From an uncultured Bacteroidales bacterium (lineage in GTDB: Bacteria > Bacteroidota > Bacteroidia > Bacteroidales > UBA932), in the NCBI GenBank assembly GCA_947179325.1, contig CAMXAU010000015.1, positions 1-63,002 on the forward strand: a stretch of DNA of 63,002 nt, read 5' to 3'. A program made the position numbers and the translations under genes. Position 1 is the stretch's first letter; each line of letters starts with the position of its first letter. The notes beneath the pieces were generated by a model, which was not told the origin of the DNA, did not search any database, and saw nothing but the letters and a program-made list of their open reading frames with translations. Below are positions 19,740-28,823 of the stretch, piece after piece.

Positions 19740-21161
19740 TCAGCGGCCCACGGTGACCAGCATTTTTTCAATGTCAGATACATACTGCTTGAACAGCCTG
19801 TCTGTAGTCATGAGGTCTGCGACAGTAGTGCATGCGTGGAGGACAGTTGCATGGTCCTTTCCGCCTGTCTCTGCCCCGATAGTCGAAAGCGAGCAGTTGA
19901 TCAGGTTCCTGGACATGTACATCGAAATCTGCCTTGCCTGGACTATCTGACGTTTCCTGGACGGTGAGAGCAGAGTATCGCGGGATATGTTGAAATACTC
20001 GCATACAACATTCTGCACCTTGTCAATTGTAAGGTCATTCTTCTGTTCTCCGACAATCTTTCCGACAATCTCCTCTGCAAGGTCTACTGTTGCCTCCTTA
20101 TGGTTAAGCGTAGCATTTGCAATGAGAGAGATCAGCGCCCCCTCCAGTTCCCTGAAGTTAGTCTTGATCCTTGTCGCAAGATAGACAAGGACATCATCCT
20201 TCAGCATTATGCCCTCCCTGAAGCTCCTCGCCTTAAGCATTTCAAGCCTCGTGGCAAAGTCAGGTATCTGAAGCTCCACAGAGAGTCCCCATTTAAGCCT
20301 TGAGAGCAGCCTTTCCTCGAAGGACTGCAGGTCGGCAGGAGAACGGTCGGAAGTGAAGACCAGCTGCTTTCCAGACTGATGAAGATGGTTGAACACATGG
20401 AAGAAGGCATTCTGCGCACCTGGAGTGGCGAGCTCCTGGATATCATCAAGGATAAGGACATCCATCTTCATGTAGAACGCCAGGAAGTCGGTAAGCTTGT
20501 TCTTGACGCTTACTGCATCCATATACTGTGTCTTGAAGCGGTTGGCCGGAACATACAGGACAACCAGTTCAGGATATTTCTTCTTGATTTCATTTCCGAT
20601 CGCCTGTGCAAGGTGGGTCTTGCCAAGCCCTGGACCGCCAAACAGGAAAAGAGGGTTGAAGGCTGTCTTTCCAGGATTGACCGATATGCTCTCACCGGCA
20701 GTTATACCCATCTTGTTGCAGGTTCCGGCAATGAGGTTCTCAAAGCAATATACAGGATTCAGCTGAGGATTGACCTGCACACGCTGTATGCCCGGATATA
20801 CAAAAGGCCCGGGATTGGCGGCAGGGGAATATGTCGGGACTGATATCGTCTTGTTTACAGGGACATTGCCATGGGCTGCAGGGTAAGTCATTGCTGGCTG
20901 CTTTGTGACAGGCCTCACCCTGTAGTGCAGCTTTGCATCGGCCCCTATCACCCTCTTGAGCACCTTATTGATCATGTCAAGAAAATATTCCTCCAGATAT
21001 TCGCGGAAGAATTCAGAAGGCACCGAGACCGTCAGCGTAGAATCCTGCATGGCGACCGGCTGTATCGGCTTGAACCATGTGCTGTACTGCTGAGGCTCAA
21101 GTATCCCCTCAAAAACCTTTAGACAATTATTCCAGACTACTATGTGTTTTTCCTCAATCAT
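19740..21161 (-). CDS. dnaA: Chromosomal replication initiator protein DnaA
   Basis: 473 residues. It opens the replication origin by binding DnaA boxes. Domain I is 'VVWNNCLKVFEGILEPQQYSTWFKPI', then a Pro-rich linker, then AAA+ with 'NPLFLFGGPGLGKTHLAQAIG' and 'VLILDDIQEL'. The C-terminal helix-turn-helix has the DnaA signature 'GAETGGKDHATVLHA'. No obvious oriC (DnaA-box cluster TTATCCACA) and no dnaN neighbour are seen; pepD and rpe follow instead. Confidence 0.97.
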   Translation of the reverse strand: MIEEKHIVVWNNCLKVFEGILEPQQYSTWFKPIQPVAMQDSTLTVSVPSEFFREYLEEYFLDMINKVLKRVIGADAKLHYRVRPVTKQPAMTYPAAHGNVPVNKTISVPTYSPAANPGPFVYPGIQRVQVNPQLNPVYCFENLIAGTCNKMGITAGESISVNPGKTAFNPLFLFGGPGLGKTHLAQAIGNEIKKKYPELVVLYVPANRFKTQYMDAVSVKNKLTDFLAFYMKMDVLILDDIQELATPGAQNAFFHVFNHLHQSGKQLVFTSDRSPADLQSFEERLLSRLKWGLSVELQIPDFATRLEMLKARSFREGIMLKDDVLVYLATRIKTNFRELEGALISLIANATLNHKEATVDLAEEIVGKIVGEQKNDLTIDKVQNVVCEYFNISRDTLLSPSRKRQIVQARQISMYMSRNLINCSLSTIGAETGGKDHATVLHACTTVADLMTTDRLFKQYVSDIEKMLVTVGR

Positions 21162-21446
21162 CTTGTTTGCTGTGATATAAAGTTAAGTTTCAACTTTCCC
21201 CGAAAAGGGAGAACAAAGATGAGGAAAAAAAAGTTATAAAAAAATATTTTTTCTATTGCATAAAAGAAATAATTTACTTCTAAGCGTTTCGGGAAAACCG
21301 GAAACGTTTAATTTATAAATCAATATAAATCAAGTGGTTATAAAAACACTAAAGTACCCAAATATGTTATATTGGGTACTTTAGATATTTAGAATAATTC
21401 AAATTTAAGAAAACCGTATTTTTCCGCATCAGGATAATGCAGGAAG
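21162..21446. other. AT-rich intergenic region upstream of dnaA
   Basis: This 285-bp stretch must hold the dnaA promoter and the terminator of the MCE gene. It is strongly AT-rich. A near-match -7 box (CATCTTTG on the minus strand, 21214-21221) lies about 55 bases before dnaA. An imperfect CGTTTC...GAAACG repeat lies at about 21285-21308. No DnaA-box cluster was recognised, so there is no case for oriC here. Confidence 0.4.
21349..21384 (-). terminator. Perfect 13-bp hairpin after the MCE gene
   Basis: CTAAAGTACCCAA (21349-21361) pairs perfectly with TTGGGTACTTTAG (21372-21384) over a 10-nt loop. On the minus strand it is followed by TGTTTTTATA. This fits an intrinsic terminator of the mlaD-like gene, insulating dnaA. 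Confidence 0.65.
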
Positions 21447-22358
21447 CTAAAAAACCGAAATCTTGATATATTTTTTAGGGTTCTCCTCTATCTTTTTCAC
21501 GAGGCTGTCAATATCTGCAAGAAGTGAATCTACAGAATTGTAGACAGAGTCATCCGAAAGAAGTTTCCCGAGCGAGCCGTCAGTGTCCTGCAGCTTGTCA
21601 AGCAGCCGACGGAAAGAGGCTGCAATTCCTGCAATATCGCTCTCGTTCAGCGCGGCAGTGACGCCCGCGACATTGGTCATGGCTGTATCCGCTTTCTCCA
21701 TGACAGCACCAAGTTTCACTGAGACAGAAGACAGGTTTTCTATAAGGGTGGCCAGTTCCTCGGACTTGCCGTCGATACGGCCTGAGAGATGCTCTACATT
21801 CGACATGGTCCTCTCAAGGTGCGCCAGGGACCTGGATATGCTCTGAGGGTCCGCCTCGGCAAGAATCCGGTTAATCCCAGAGGCCACGTTTGAAATCGTA
21901 TCAACAGCCCCTGTGACTTTCTCAAGCAGAGGCGCTATTCCGGCCGACAAGGCAGACATCAGGTCCGGCTCATATGTCCCTTCCAGCTCCGCCCCTCCTG
22001 AGACTGCGGTCCCGGAAGTGCCAAGGTCAATCCTGACCCCTTTGCCGCCCATGATGTCAACGCCGTAGATGACCATCTTTGAATCCGCAGGGACAGTGAA
22101 ACGCTTCTGTATGGAGCAGAGCACCTCAAAACGGCCCTCCTCCGGCTGATAGACGACATCGGTCACCGCTCCTGCCTTGTATCCCTTTATATATACTGGA
22201 GCCGAAGGAAGAAGCCCCTCGACATTGTCATAATATGCCCTTACCTCCATTTCACGGCCAAGAAGATCCTTGCCCCGAAGAAAGTTGATCACGAAAAATG
22301 TCACCGCCAACACTGCGACTACAAATACGCCTATCCTGAATTCCTTTGTCATTTTCAT
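21447..22358 (-). CDS. MCE/MlaD-family lipid-transport protein
   Basis: 303 residues. A single N-terminal membrane anchor ('RIGVFVVAVLAVTFFVINFL') is followed by one MCE domain ('GKDLLGREMEVRAYYDNVEGLLPSAPVYIKGYKAGAVTDVVY...DSKMVIYGVDIMGGKGVRIDLG') and a long helical tail. It is likely a periplasmic substrate-binding part of a lipid (Mla-type) transport system that keeps outer-membrane asymmetry. The ATPase and permease subunits are not in this neighbourhood. It follows the amidase by 68 bp on the same strand. Confidence 0.87.
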   Translation of the reverse strand: MKMTKEFRIGVFVVAVLAVTFFVINFLRGKDLLGREMEVRAYYDNVEGLLPSAPVYIKGYKAGAVTDVVYQPEEGRFEVLCSIQKRFTVPADSKMVIYGVDIMGGKGVRIDLGTSGTAVSGGAELEGTYEPDLMSALSAGIAPLLEKVTGAVDTISNVASGINRILAEADPQSISRSLAHLERTMSNVEHLSGRIDGKSEELATLIENLSSVSVKLGAVMEKADTAMTNVAGVTAALNESDIAGIAASFRRLLDKLQDTDGSLGKLLSDDSVYNSVDSLLADIDSLVKKIEENPKKYIKISVF

Positions 22359-22426
22359 CTTAAAATGTTTTAGAACCTGTTTTGAGTTTATCTGTAAAAA
22401 TCACTTAATCCCATGCATCCGGACCT

Positions 22427-23569
22427 CTACAGCCTGGATATCTTTCCGTCTTCAACCTTTACGACAAATGAATCCGGAAAGTCTTTCTTTATATTCCTGT
22501 GGGACGCCCTCGCCTGTTCTTCGCTGCTGCAGGCCCCTACTATATATCTGTACATGCTGCCAGACTGGACGACCTTTGCACTGTATCCCTTAAGGGCCTT
22601 GTCCCCATCATGGATTCTCCTGCTTAGAAGAAGCACCTGCACGCCATATTCCGTGCCGCCGGCCTCGGCAATGCCAGGCTGTGAAACCTGTGCGTTCCCT
22701 GCCGGAAGCTGCGTCTGCTCCGCCTTTGCGCTTCCCTGCCCTGAGTAATCAATGCTCCGGTCGTATTCAACCTTGAACTCCTTGAAGGCATCAAAAAGCC
22801 TCTGCGCGATCTGCTCCTTGCCCTTTTCCGAATTCATGACCTTCAGGTCCTCCGGGTTCGAGATGAAGCCGGCCTCGACAAGCACAGCCGGCATAGTGGT
22901 CTTCCACAGGACATAGAATGCATCCTGATATATGCCCCTGTTGCCCTTGAACGGCCCCTTTGCAAACTTGCCGTCAATCTTCGATGCGAACATGAGGCTC
23001 TGCTCGAAATGTGCATTCTGCATAAGGTTAAAGAAGATGAACGATTCCGGATCATTTGGATCAAAACCCTGATACTTTGTCGAATAGTCATCCTCAAGCA
23101 GAATCACGGAGTTCTCCCTGCGGCAGACATCCATGTTGGTAGAGAACATGTCCGTGCCCTTTTTATTGGATTTCCCCAGGATAAAGACCGAAAATCCGTT
23201 CGGGGACGGCTGAGCCACGGAGTTGATGTGGATGGAGACGAAGAGATTAGCCTTATTGCGGTTCGCGATGTCCGCCCTTTCATTGAGGGTCAAATATTTG
23301 TCCGTTGTCCTTGTGTAGATTACCTTGACATCGGGATATGCGTCCTTGATCTTCTGCCCGAACAGCTTTGCAATGGCCAGGGTGAGATGCTTTTCATACA
23401 CTTTCCTGTCTTTACTTACCGCTCCTGCATCTTTTCCGCCATGACCTGCATCTATTACGACCGTAGAGAGCTTCAGACTGCCGCCATTCTGCTGCCCCTG
23501 CGCATGCAACACACACGAAAGCATTGTGACTGACAGAAATAAGATTATATATCTGAAATAAATATTCAT
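22427..23569 (-). CDS. N-acetylmuramoyl-L-alanine amidase (AmiC type) with SPOR domain
   Basis: 380 residues from the Met of MNIYFRYIILFLSV. It is a secreted zinc amidase that cuts peptide stems from peptidoglycan during division. After the signal peptide, the Amidase_3 fold starts with 'VVIDAGHGGKDAGA' (zinc His), then the Glu of 'YEKHLTLAIAK', 'LFVSIHINS' and 'AVLVEAGFISNPED'. The C-terminal SPOR domain ('YGVQVLLLSRRI...YRYIVGACSSEEQA') targets septal peptidoglycan. A start at 23626 would add 19 residues before the signal peptide. It is divergent from lptD with under 100 bp between. Confidence 0.93.
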   Translation of the reverse strand: MNIYFRYIILFLSVTMLSCVLHAQGQQNGGSLKLSTVVIDAGHGGKDAGAVSKDRKVYEKHLTLAIAKLFGQKIKDAYPDVKVIYTRTTDKYLTLNERADIANRNKANLFVSIHINSVAQPSPNGFSVFILGKSNKKGTDMFSTNMDVCRRENSVILLEDDYSTKYQGFDPNDPESFIFFNLMQNAHFEQSLMFASKIDGKFAKGPFKGNRGIYQDAFYVLWKTTMPAVLVEAGFISNPEDLKVMNSEKGKEQIAQRLFDAFKEFKVEYDRSIDYSGQGSAKAEQTQLPAGNAQVSQPGIAEAGGTEYGVQVLLLSRRIHDGDKALKGYSAKVVQSGSMYRYIVGACSSEEQARASHRNIKKDFPDSFVVKVEDGKISRL

Positions 23570-23662
23570 TATAGTCAACTCTGTTTTGGTTATATTTGAA
23601 ATTCGTTTTAAATTTGCAATTTGCAAAATTGCGAAAAAATTGCTGAATAAGAAAATATTTTG

Positions 23663-26437
23663 ATGTCGCCATATAAGTACGGAAAAAGATCACCCTGGCT
23701 TGGGAAACTGGTGTTGGCAGCTGTGTTGCTGTCGATTATCGGGTCCATTGTACTCCCTGCCCAGAACAGGCGCACCAGGAAGGAATTGCGCAATGCAAAG
23801 CCGGAACTCACTAAAGACACAGTACAGATCCCTGATTCCGTAAGGGCTGTACGTGACTCCATCGCAAGGGCAGACTCCGTTTCACGGGCCGATTCGCTTG
23901 ACCTGCTGCACAAGAGTTCACTGGAACGCCCTGCATTCTCTACGGCAAAGGACTCTGTCGTGGAGGATTTCTCCAATGGAAAGAGAATGATATTCTATTA
24001 TGGTGATGTTACAGTCACATACGGGTCCATGAAGCTCAGTGCCGACTACATGGAGTACGACATGGCCACACAGACTGTCTACGCAAGGGGCACCACGGAT
24101 TCTACCGGGGTCACGAAAGGCCAGCCGAAGATGGAGGACGGCGGCAAGACCTATACCATGGAAGAGGTCCGCTACAACTTTGAATCACGCAAGGCGTTTA
24201 TCAGCAACATGATAACCCAGGAGCAAGACGGCATCATGCATGGCAAGAACATTAAGATGATGCCGGACCGCTCTATCAACATCACAAATGGAAAATATAC
24301 CGTCTGCGACTGCGAGCATCCGCATTACTATATGCATCTGACTGCAGCAAAGGTCATGACAGAGCCGACACAGAGGACAGTCTTCGGACCGGCGTATCTC
24401 GTTGTGGAGGACGTGAAGCTCTTCCCGGTCATGCTACCTTTCGGATTCATCCCCAAGCGTCCAGACAGGGCTACAGGCTTCCTGATGCCCACATTCGGTG
24501 AGGAAAGCTCACGAGGATTCTACCTCAGGGACATGGGAATGTATTTTGTCATCGGAGACTATTTTGACATATCGCTTACCGGAAGCGTGTATACACTCGG
24601 CTCATGGGCAGTAGACGTCAATTCACGCTACAAGGTAAACTACAAGTGCACAGGTAATTTCGCGCTGACATACTCCAATGACCAGACCGGTGAAAGAGGA
24701 AGTTCCGACTTCTTCCAGACACGTAACTTTGCTGTTAAATGGTCACATTCCCAGGATTCAAAGGCTGTACCTGGCATGAACTTCAGTGCCTCAGTGAATT
24801 TCTCCAGCCCATCCAACAGCAAATACAACTCGACATCCGTGAGCGAGGCTCTGCAGAACCAGATATCGTCATCAATATCATGGTCAAAGAACTGGAACGG
24901 AAAATATAACCTGTCGGTCAATGCCCTGCATAGCCAGAACTCGAGGGACAGTTCATATGCGTTCACTTTGCCTAACGTGACATTCTCCGTCTCGCGGTTC
25001 TATCCATTCAAGCAAAAGAACAGGGTCGGCAAGGAGAAGTTCTACGAGAAATTCTCGCTCGCCTACTCCACAACCCTGCAGAACAAGATTAACTTCAAGG
25101 CTTCCGAGTTCAACCAGCCTGGGTTCTGGGACAAGTTCCAGAACGGAATGACGCACAGTTTCCAGATTGGCCTGCCGAATTTCAGCCTCTTCAAATATAT
25201 AAATGTCACACCAAGCATCAGCTATGGAATGAACTGGTTCTTCAGCCACGGGGAGATGGTCTACAATGAGGAGACAGGCAGGACAGAGTTCATAAGCGGA
25301 AAGCAGTTCAGCAGCTTCGGCGCCACGCACAACTACTCAGGCGGCCTTTCCCTCAGCACAAGGCTGTATGGTACATTCAACTATGGCAAGCATCATAAGA
25401 TACAGGCCATCAGGCATGTCATAACCCCGTCGCTCAGTTTCTCGTACAGTCCGGAGAAAGGAACTGGATTCAATGGATGGAGGACACTGACCTATACAGA
25501 CAGGAACGGTGAAGAGAAGACACAGGATTACAATATCTACCAGGGGCAGATATACTCGGCTCCTGGAAAAGGCCAGACTGGAAGTGCAAACATATCAATC
25601 GGCAACAACCTTGAGGCCAAGGTCCGCGACCTGAGGGACACCACCGGCAACGGCACGAAAAAGATCAAGCTGATTGACAACCTTTCATTGAACACCGGCT
25701 ATAACTTCCTTGCTGATTCACTGAGGATGAACACAATAGGCATCACCATGTCAACATCCGTCTTCGGCAAGGTCGGCATAAGTGCAAATGTGAACATGGA
25801 CCCGTACGCAATGGTGGTCAAGAACACAAACGGTTCATACAGTACAGCAAGGATAAACAGGCTGAACGGAAGCGTGTACGGATGGGACAAGCCTCTGCGG
25901 CTCACAAACGCATCCGCCTCTGTCTCCTATTCGTTCTCGGGAGACGGAAAGATCAACGGAAATGACGGGACAAGGCAGGCCGGAGGCAATCCTGCTGACA
26001 ACTACACCAGGATATACTACCATCCGGTAACCGGTGAATACATTCCGGGAGGATGGCTGTATTACATGAACCCGAACTCTCCATGGTCAGTCAACCTGAA
26101 CTATTCATACAGCTATTCCAGGACATACAGCGCATCATCGCTCACCGGTGAGCTGATTACCAACCACAGGCATACACAGACACTTGGAGTATCTGGAAAT
26201 GTAAAGATTACGCAGGCTCTGTCGCTCAACCTGACGACAGGTTTCGACCTTATGGCCCTGAAGATGACAACTACGCAGCTCAGCGCGACTTACGACCTGC
26301 ACTGCTTTAACATTTCCGTCTCGTGGGTGCCGACCGGTACATGGCAGAGCTGGAGTTTCAGGATTGCCGCGAACGCAGCAGCATTGGCAGACCTTCTGCG
26401 CTACAAGAAGAGCAGCAGCTACTGGGACAACTTCTGA
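23663..26437 (+). CDS. lptD: LPS-assembly protein LptD (OstA-like)
   Basis: 924 residues. It forms the outer-membrane barrel that inserts lipopolysaccharide. An N-terminal hydrophobic segment ('LGKLVLAAVLLSIIGSIVLPAQ') is followed by an OstA/LptA-like beta-jellyroll ('GDVTVTYGSMKLSADYMEYD...GRSINITNGKYTVCD'-type repeats, about residues 105-240) and a large barrel typical of Bacteroidota LptD ('FGFIPKRPDRATGFLMPTFGEESSRGFYLRDMGMYF'). A TTG one codon earlier is the only alternative start. The divergent gap to the amidase holds a plus-strand TATATTTG (23591-23598), a possible -7 box. Confidence 0.88.
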   Translation: MSPYKYGKRSPWLGKLVLAAVLLSIIGSIVLPAQNRRTRKELRNAKPELTKDTVQIPDSVRAVRDSIARADSVSRADSLDLLHKSSLERPAFSTAKDSVVEDFSNGKRMIFYYGDVTVTYGSMKLSADYMEYDMATQTVYARGTTDSTGVTKGQPKMEDGGKTYTMEEVRYNFESRKAFISNMITQEQDGIMHGKNIKMMPDRSINITNGKYTVCDCEHPHYYMHLTAAKVMTEPTQRTVFGPAYLVVEDVKLFPVMLPFGFIPKRPDRATGFLMPTFGEESSRGFYLRDMGMYFVIGDYFDISLTGSVYTLGSWAVDVNSRYKVNYKCTGNFALTYSNDQTGERGSSDFFQTRNFAVKWSHSQDSKAVPGMNFSASVNFSSPSNSKYNSTSVSEALQNQISSSISWSKNWNGKYNLSVNALHSQNSRDSSYAFTLPNVTFSVSRFYPFKQKNRVGKEKFYEKFSLAYSTTLQNKINFKASEFNQPGFWDKFQNGMTHSFQIGLPNFSLFKYINVTPSISYGMNWFFSHGEMVYNEETGRTEFISGKQFSSFGATHNYSGGLSLSTRLYGTFNYGKHHKIQAIRHVITPSLSFSYSPEKGTGFNGWRTLTYTDRNGEEKTQDYNIYQGQIYSAPGKGQTGSANISIGNNLEAKVRDLRDTTGNGTKKIKLIDNLSLNTGYNFLADSLRMNTIGITMSTSVFGKVGISANVNMDPYAMVVKNTNGSYSTARINRLNGSVYGWDKPLRLTNASASVSYSFSGDGKINGNDGTRQAGGNPADNYTRIYYHPVTGEYIPGGWLYYMNPNSPWSVNLNYSYSYSRTYSASSLTGELITNHRHTQTLGVSGNVKITQALSLNLTTGFDLMALKMTTTQLSATYDLHCFNISVSWVPTGTWQSWSFRIAANAAALADLLRYKKSSSYWDNF

Positions 26438-26459
26438 TGTCATTTAAAAGCCGCATAGG

Positions 26460-26490
26460 ATTGCATGAATGGATTTTTTATGTATCTTTG
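26460..26490 (+). promoter_or_regulatory. Bacteroidota-type promoter for rho
   Basis: ATTG (26460-26463) is followed after 19 bp by TATCTTTG (26483-26490), a full match to TAnnTTTG. The leader to rho would be about 75 nt. Confidence 0.55.
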
Positions 26491-26572
26491 TGCGTCTTTT
26501 CAGGAATCAGTCACGATTCTTTTGAAAAAGAAAACTGATTCTGAGATGATTTCATCATTTATAAATTAATCT

Positions 26573-28471
26573 ATGCACAAAATTTTTGAGTTGAAGGAGA
26601 TGAATCTTGAAGCTGTGCAATCAATTGCAGAGGAGCTTAAGATTAAAAATGCGAAGAAGAAGGATAAAGACTCCCTTATCTATGAGATTCTAGACCAGGA
26701 GGCTATAATAGATGCGCAGAACTCTCCAGAGAAAGAGAAGCCGAGGCGCGGAAGGCCAAAGAAAGAGAAGACAGCATCCATGGCCGCCAGCGAGCAGAAA
26801 AATACAGCAGTGAAGCAGGAGAAGCCGGCACAGCCGACAGAAACAGAAGAGAGCACTGCCCCAAAAAAGAGGAGCCCCAAGAAAAAGAATGTCCAGGAGG
26901 CGGCAGCAAGGCCTTCTGAGCAGACAGCTGAGCCAGCAGAGGCAGAGAACGATGCCAGGCAGCCTATAGCGCAGCAGGCATCAGAAGCACCCGCCCCCAA
27001 AAAGAGAGGACGCAAGCCAAAGCAGAAGACAGAGCAGCCGGCAGAGAGTGCTCCATCAGAAGCCGCAATGACTCCAAAGCAGCCTGAAAGGCCAGTGGCA
27101 CAGGTTCCGGCCTCAGAACAGCAGGCTAAACCGGCAGAGCCACAGAAAGCAGCCGAGAATGAACGTCCACAGGCACAGGGAGACGGCAATCTTCAGAAGA
27201 CACGCCGTCCAAGAATGAGCAACCAGGGATATAACCAGAACAACAACAGCTATCAGCATTATAGCAACAACAATAGCAACAATAACAATGGCAGCAGCCA
27301 GGCACATGAACGCCAATGGCAGCAGCCACAGCAGGTAAGCTTCGACGGCGTCGTTGAAGCCACAGGTGTCCTCGAAATCATGCCTGACGGATACGGATTC
27401 CTGCGCTCATCAGACTACAACTATCTCAATTCACCGGATGACATCTACGTCTCACAGGGCCAGATCAAGGCAAATGCACTCAAGACCGGTGACACAGTAA
27501 CCGGAGAGATCAAACCGCCTAAGGAAGGTGACAAATACTTCCCTCTCGTAAGGATAAAGTATATCAACGGACGTACACCGGAATACATCCGCGACAGGGT
27601 TCCTTTTGATTTCCTCACTCCGCTTTTCCCGGATGAAAAGTTCAATCTAGTCGGCAAGGGGCACAATGACTTGCCTTGCAGGGTTGTTGATATGTTCACC
27701 CCTATCGGAAAAGGCCAGAGGGGACTTATTGTAGCACAGCCAAAGACAGGTAAGACTGTCCTGCTGAAATCAATTGCCAATGCAATTGCGGACAACCATC
27801 CTGAGGTTTACATGATTGTCCTTCTTATCGACGAGCGTCCAGAGGAGGTTACAGACATGGCACGCAGTGTTAAGGCAGAAGTCGTTGCATCTACATTCGA
27901 CGAACCGGCGGAAAGGCACGTAAAAGTCGCAAACATGGTGCTTGAAAAAGCGAAGAGGATGGTTGAGTGCGGACATGATGTCGTTATACTACTCGACTCC
28001 ATAACACGTCTTGCCAGGGCCTACAACACTGTACAGCCAGCGTCAGGAAAAGTGCTGTCCGGAGGAGTAGATGCCAACGCCCTCCACAAGCCAAAGAGGT
28101 TCTTCGGAGCAGCCCGCAACATCGAGAACGGAGGTTCACTGACAATCCTTGCGACAGCCTTGACAGACACAGGCTCGAAGATGGATGATGTAATCTTCGA
28201 GGAGTTCAAGGGAACAGGCAACATGGAGCTGCAGCTTGACAGGAAGCTTGCCAACAAGCGTATATTCCCTGCTGTTGATGTCACACTGTCAAGTACACGC
28301 CGTGATGACCTTCTCTATAATCCGGACTATGTCAACCGCATATGGATCCTGCGCAACTATCTCGCGGACATGACATCTGTAGAGGCAATGGAATTCCTGA
28401 AGACAAGGATGGAGAAGACTTCCTCAAATGAAGAATTCCTGATTACGATGAATGGAGACAAGCTGCAGTAG
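26573..28471 (+). CDS. rho: Transcription termination factor Rho with disordered insert
   Basis: 632 residues against about 420 in E. coli. It is a hexameric RNA helicase that ends transcription. The N-terminal SAP-like Rho_N domain (1-48) is followed by about 200 residues of low complexity: Lys/Glu/Ala/Pro-rich to about 205, then Asn/Gln/Ser-rich about 215-250. From about 257 come the cold-shock RNA-binding domain ('[15 protein letters not shown]') and the ATPase with Walker A AQPKTGKT near 387, '[15 protein letters not shown]' and the R-loop '[13 protein letters not shown]'. Large inserts of this kind are typical of Bacteroidota Rho. It has its own promoter and terminator. Confidence 0.96.
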   Translation: MHKIFELKEMNLEAVQSIAEELKIKNAKKKDKDSLIYEILDQEAIIDAQNSPEKEKPRRGRPKKEKTASMAASEQKNTAVKQEKPAQPTETEESTAPKKRSPKKKNVQEAAARPSEQTAEPAEAENDARQPIAQQASEAPAPKKRGRKPKQKTEQPAESAPSEAAMTPKQPERPVAQVPASEQQAKPAEPQKAAENERPQAQGDGNLQKTRRPRMSNQGYNQNNNSYQHYSNNNSNNNNGSSQAHERQWQQPQQVSFDGVVEATGVLEIMPDGYGFLRSSDYNYLNSPDDIYVSQGQIKANALKTGDTVTGEIKPPKEGDKYFPLVRIKYINGRTPEYIRDRVPFDFLTPLFPDEKFNLVGKGHNDLPCRVVDMFTPIGKGQRGLIVAQPKTGKTVLLKSIANAIADNHPEVYMIVLLIDERPEEVTDMARSVKAEVVASTFDEPAERHVKVANMVLEKAKRMVECGHDVVILLDSITRLARAYNTVQPASGKVLSGGVDANALHKPKRFFGAARNIENGGSLTILATALTDTGSKMDDVIFEEFKGTGNMELQLDRKLANKRIFPAVDVTLSSTRRDDLLYNPDYVNRIWILRNYLADMTSVEAMEFLKTRMEKTSSNEEFLITMNGDKLQ

Positions 28472-28494
28472 CATCTTCTGAAATCTATATGACT

Positions 28495-28527
28495 AAAGGG
28501 GCGGACTGGATATTGGTCTGCCCCTTT
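28495..28527 (+). terminator. Rho-independent terminator of rho
   Basis: AAAGGGGCGGAC (28495-28506) pairs with GTCTGCCCCTTT (28516-28527), 12 bp with one G-T pair and a 9-nt loop, followed by TTCCGTTTTTA. It lies 23 bases after the rho stop. Confidence 0.8.
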
Positions 28528-28669
28528 TCCGTTTTTATGGCAAACTATCATCAGGGATGCACGCTGACGGCTCCGTTGCCAAGACATAATTTAGTTTACA
28601 GAGATAACTCAAGATTATTCAATCATAAATGTGTTCCCTCATGAGCAGCATGGGATGGCATAAACAAAA

Positions 28670-28695
28670 CGTGGCAACCCGGTAGGATTGCCACG
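28670..28695 (-). terminator. Terminator downstream of carB
   Basis: CGTGGCAA (28670-28677) pairs perfectly with TTGCCACG (28688-28695). On the minus strand it is followed by TTTTGTTTAT. It lies about 130 bases after the carB stop. Confidence 0.6.
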
Positions 28696-28823
28696 CTAAA
28701 CATATTAATAGAAGGCAGACTAATAATATGCATATTTTTCAGATGTTAATGCTCTAAATGCGTTCCGCTTACAAAGTTATAAATAAAATTGAGAAACAGA
28801 AGCAATTTCTGCATTTCTTGGAA

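Larger units (their letters stand above)
28472..28823. other. Intergenic region between convergent rho and carB
   Basis: It holds a rho terminator (28495-28527) and a carB terminator (28670-28695). No protein-like frame or RNA gene was recognised in the rest. Confidence 0.6.

Noticed and set aside
21162..21446. Replication origin next to dnaA
   Set aside because: AT-rich and next to dnaA, but no cluster of DnaA boxes was seen.
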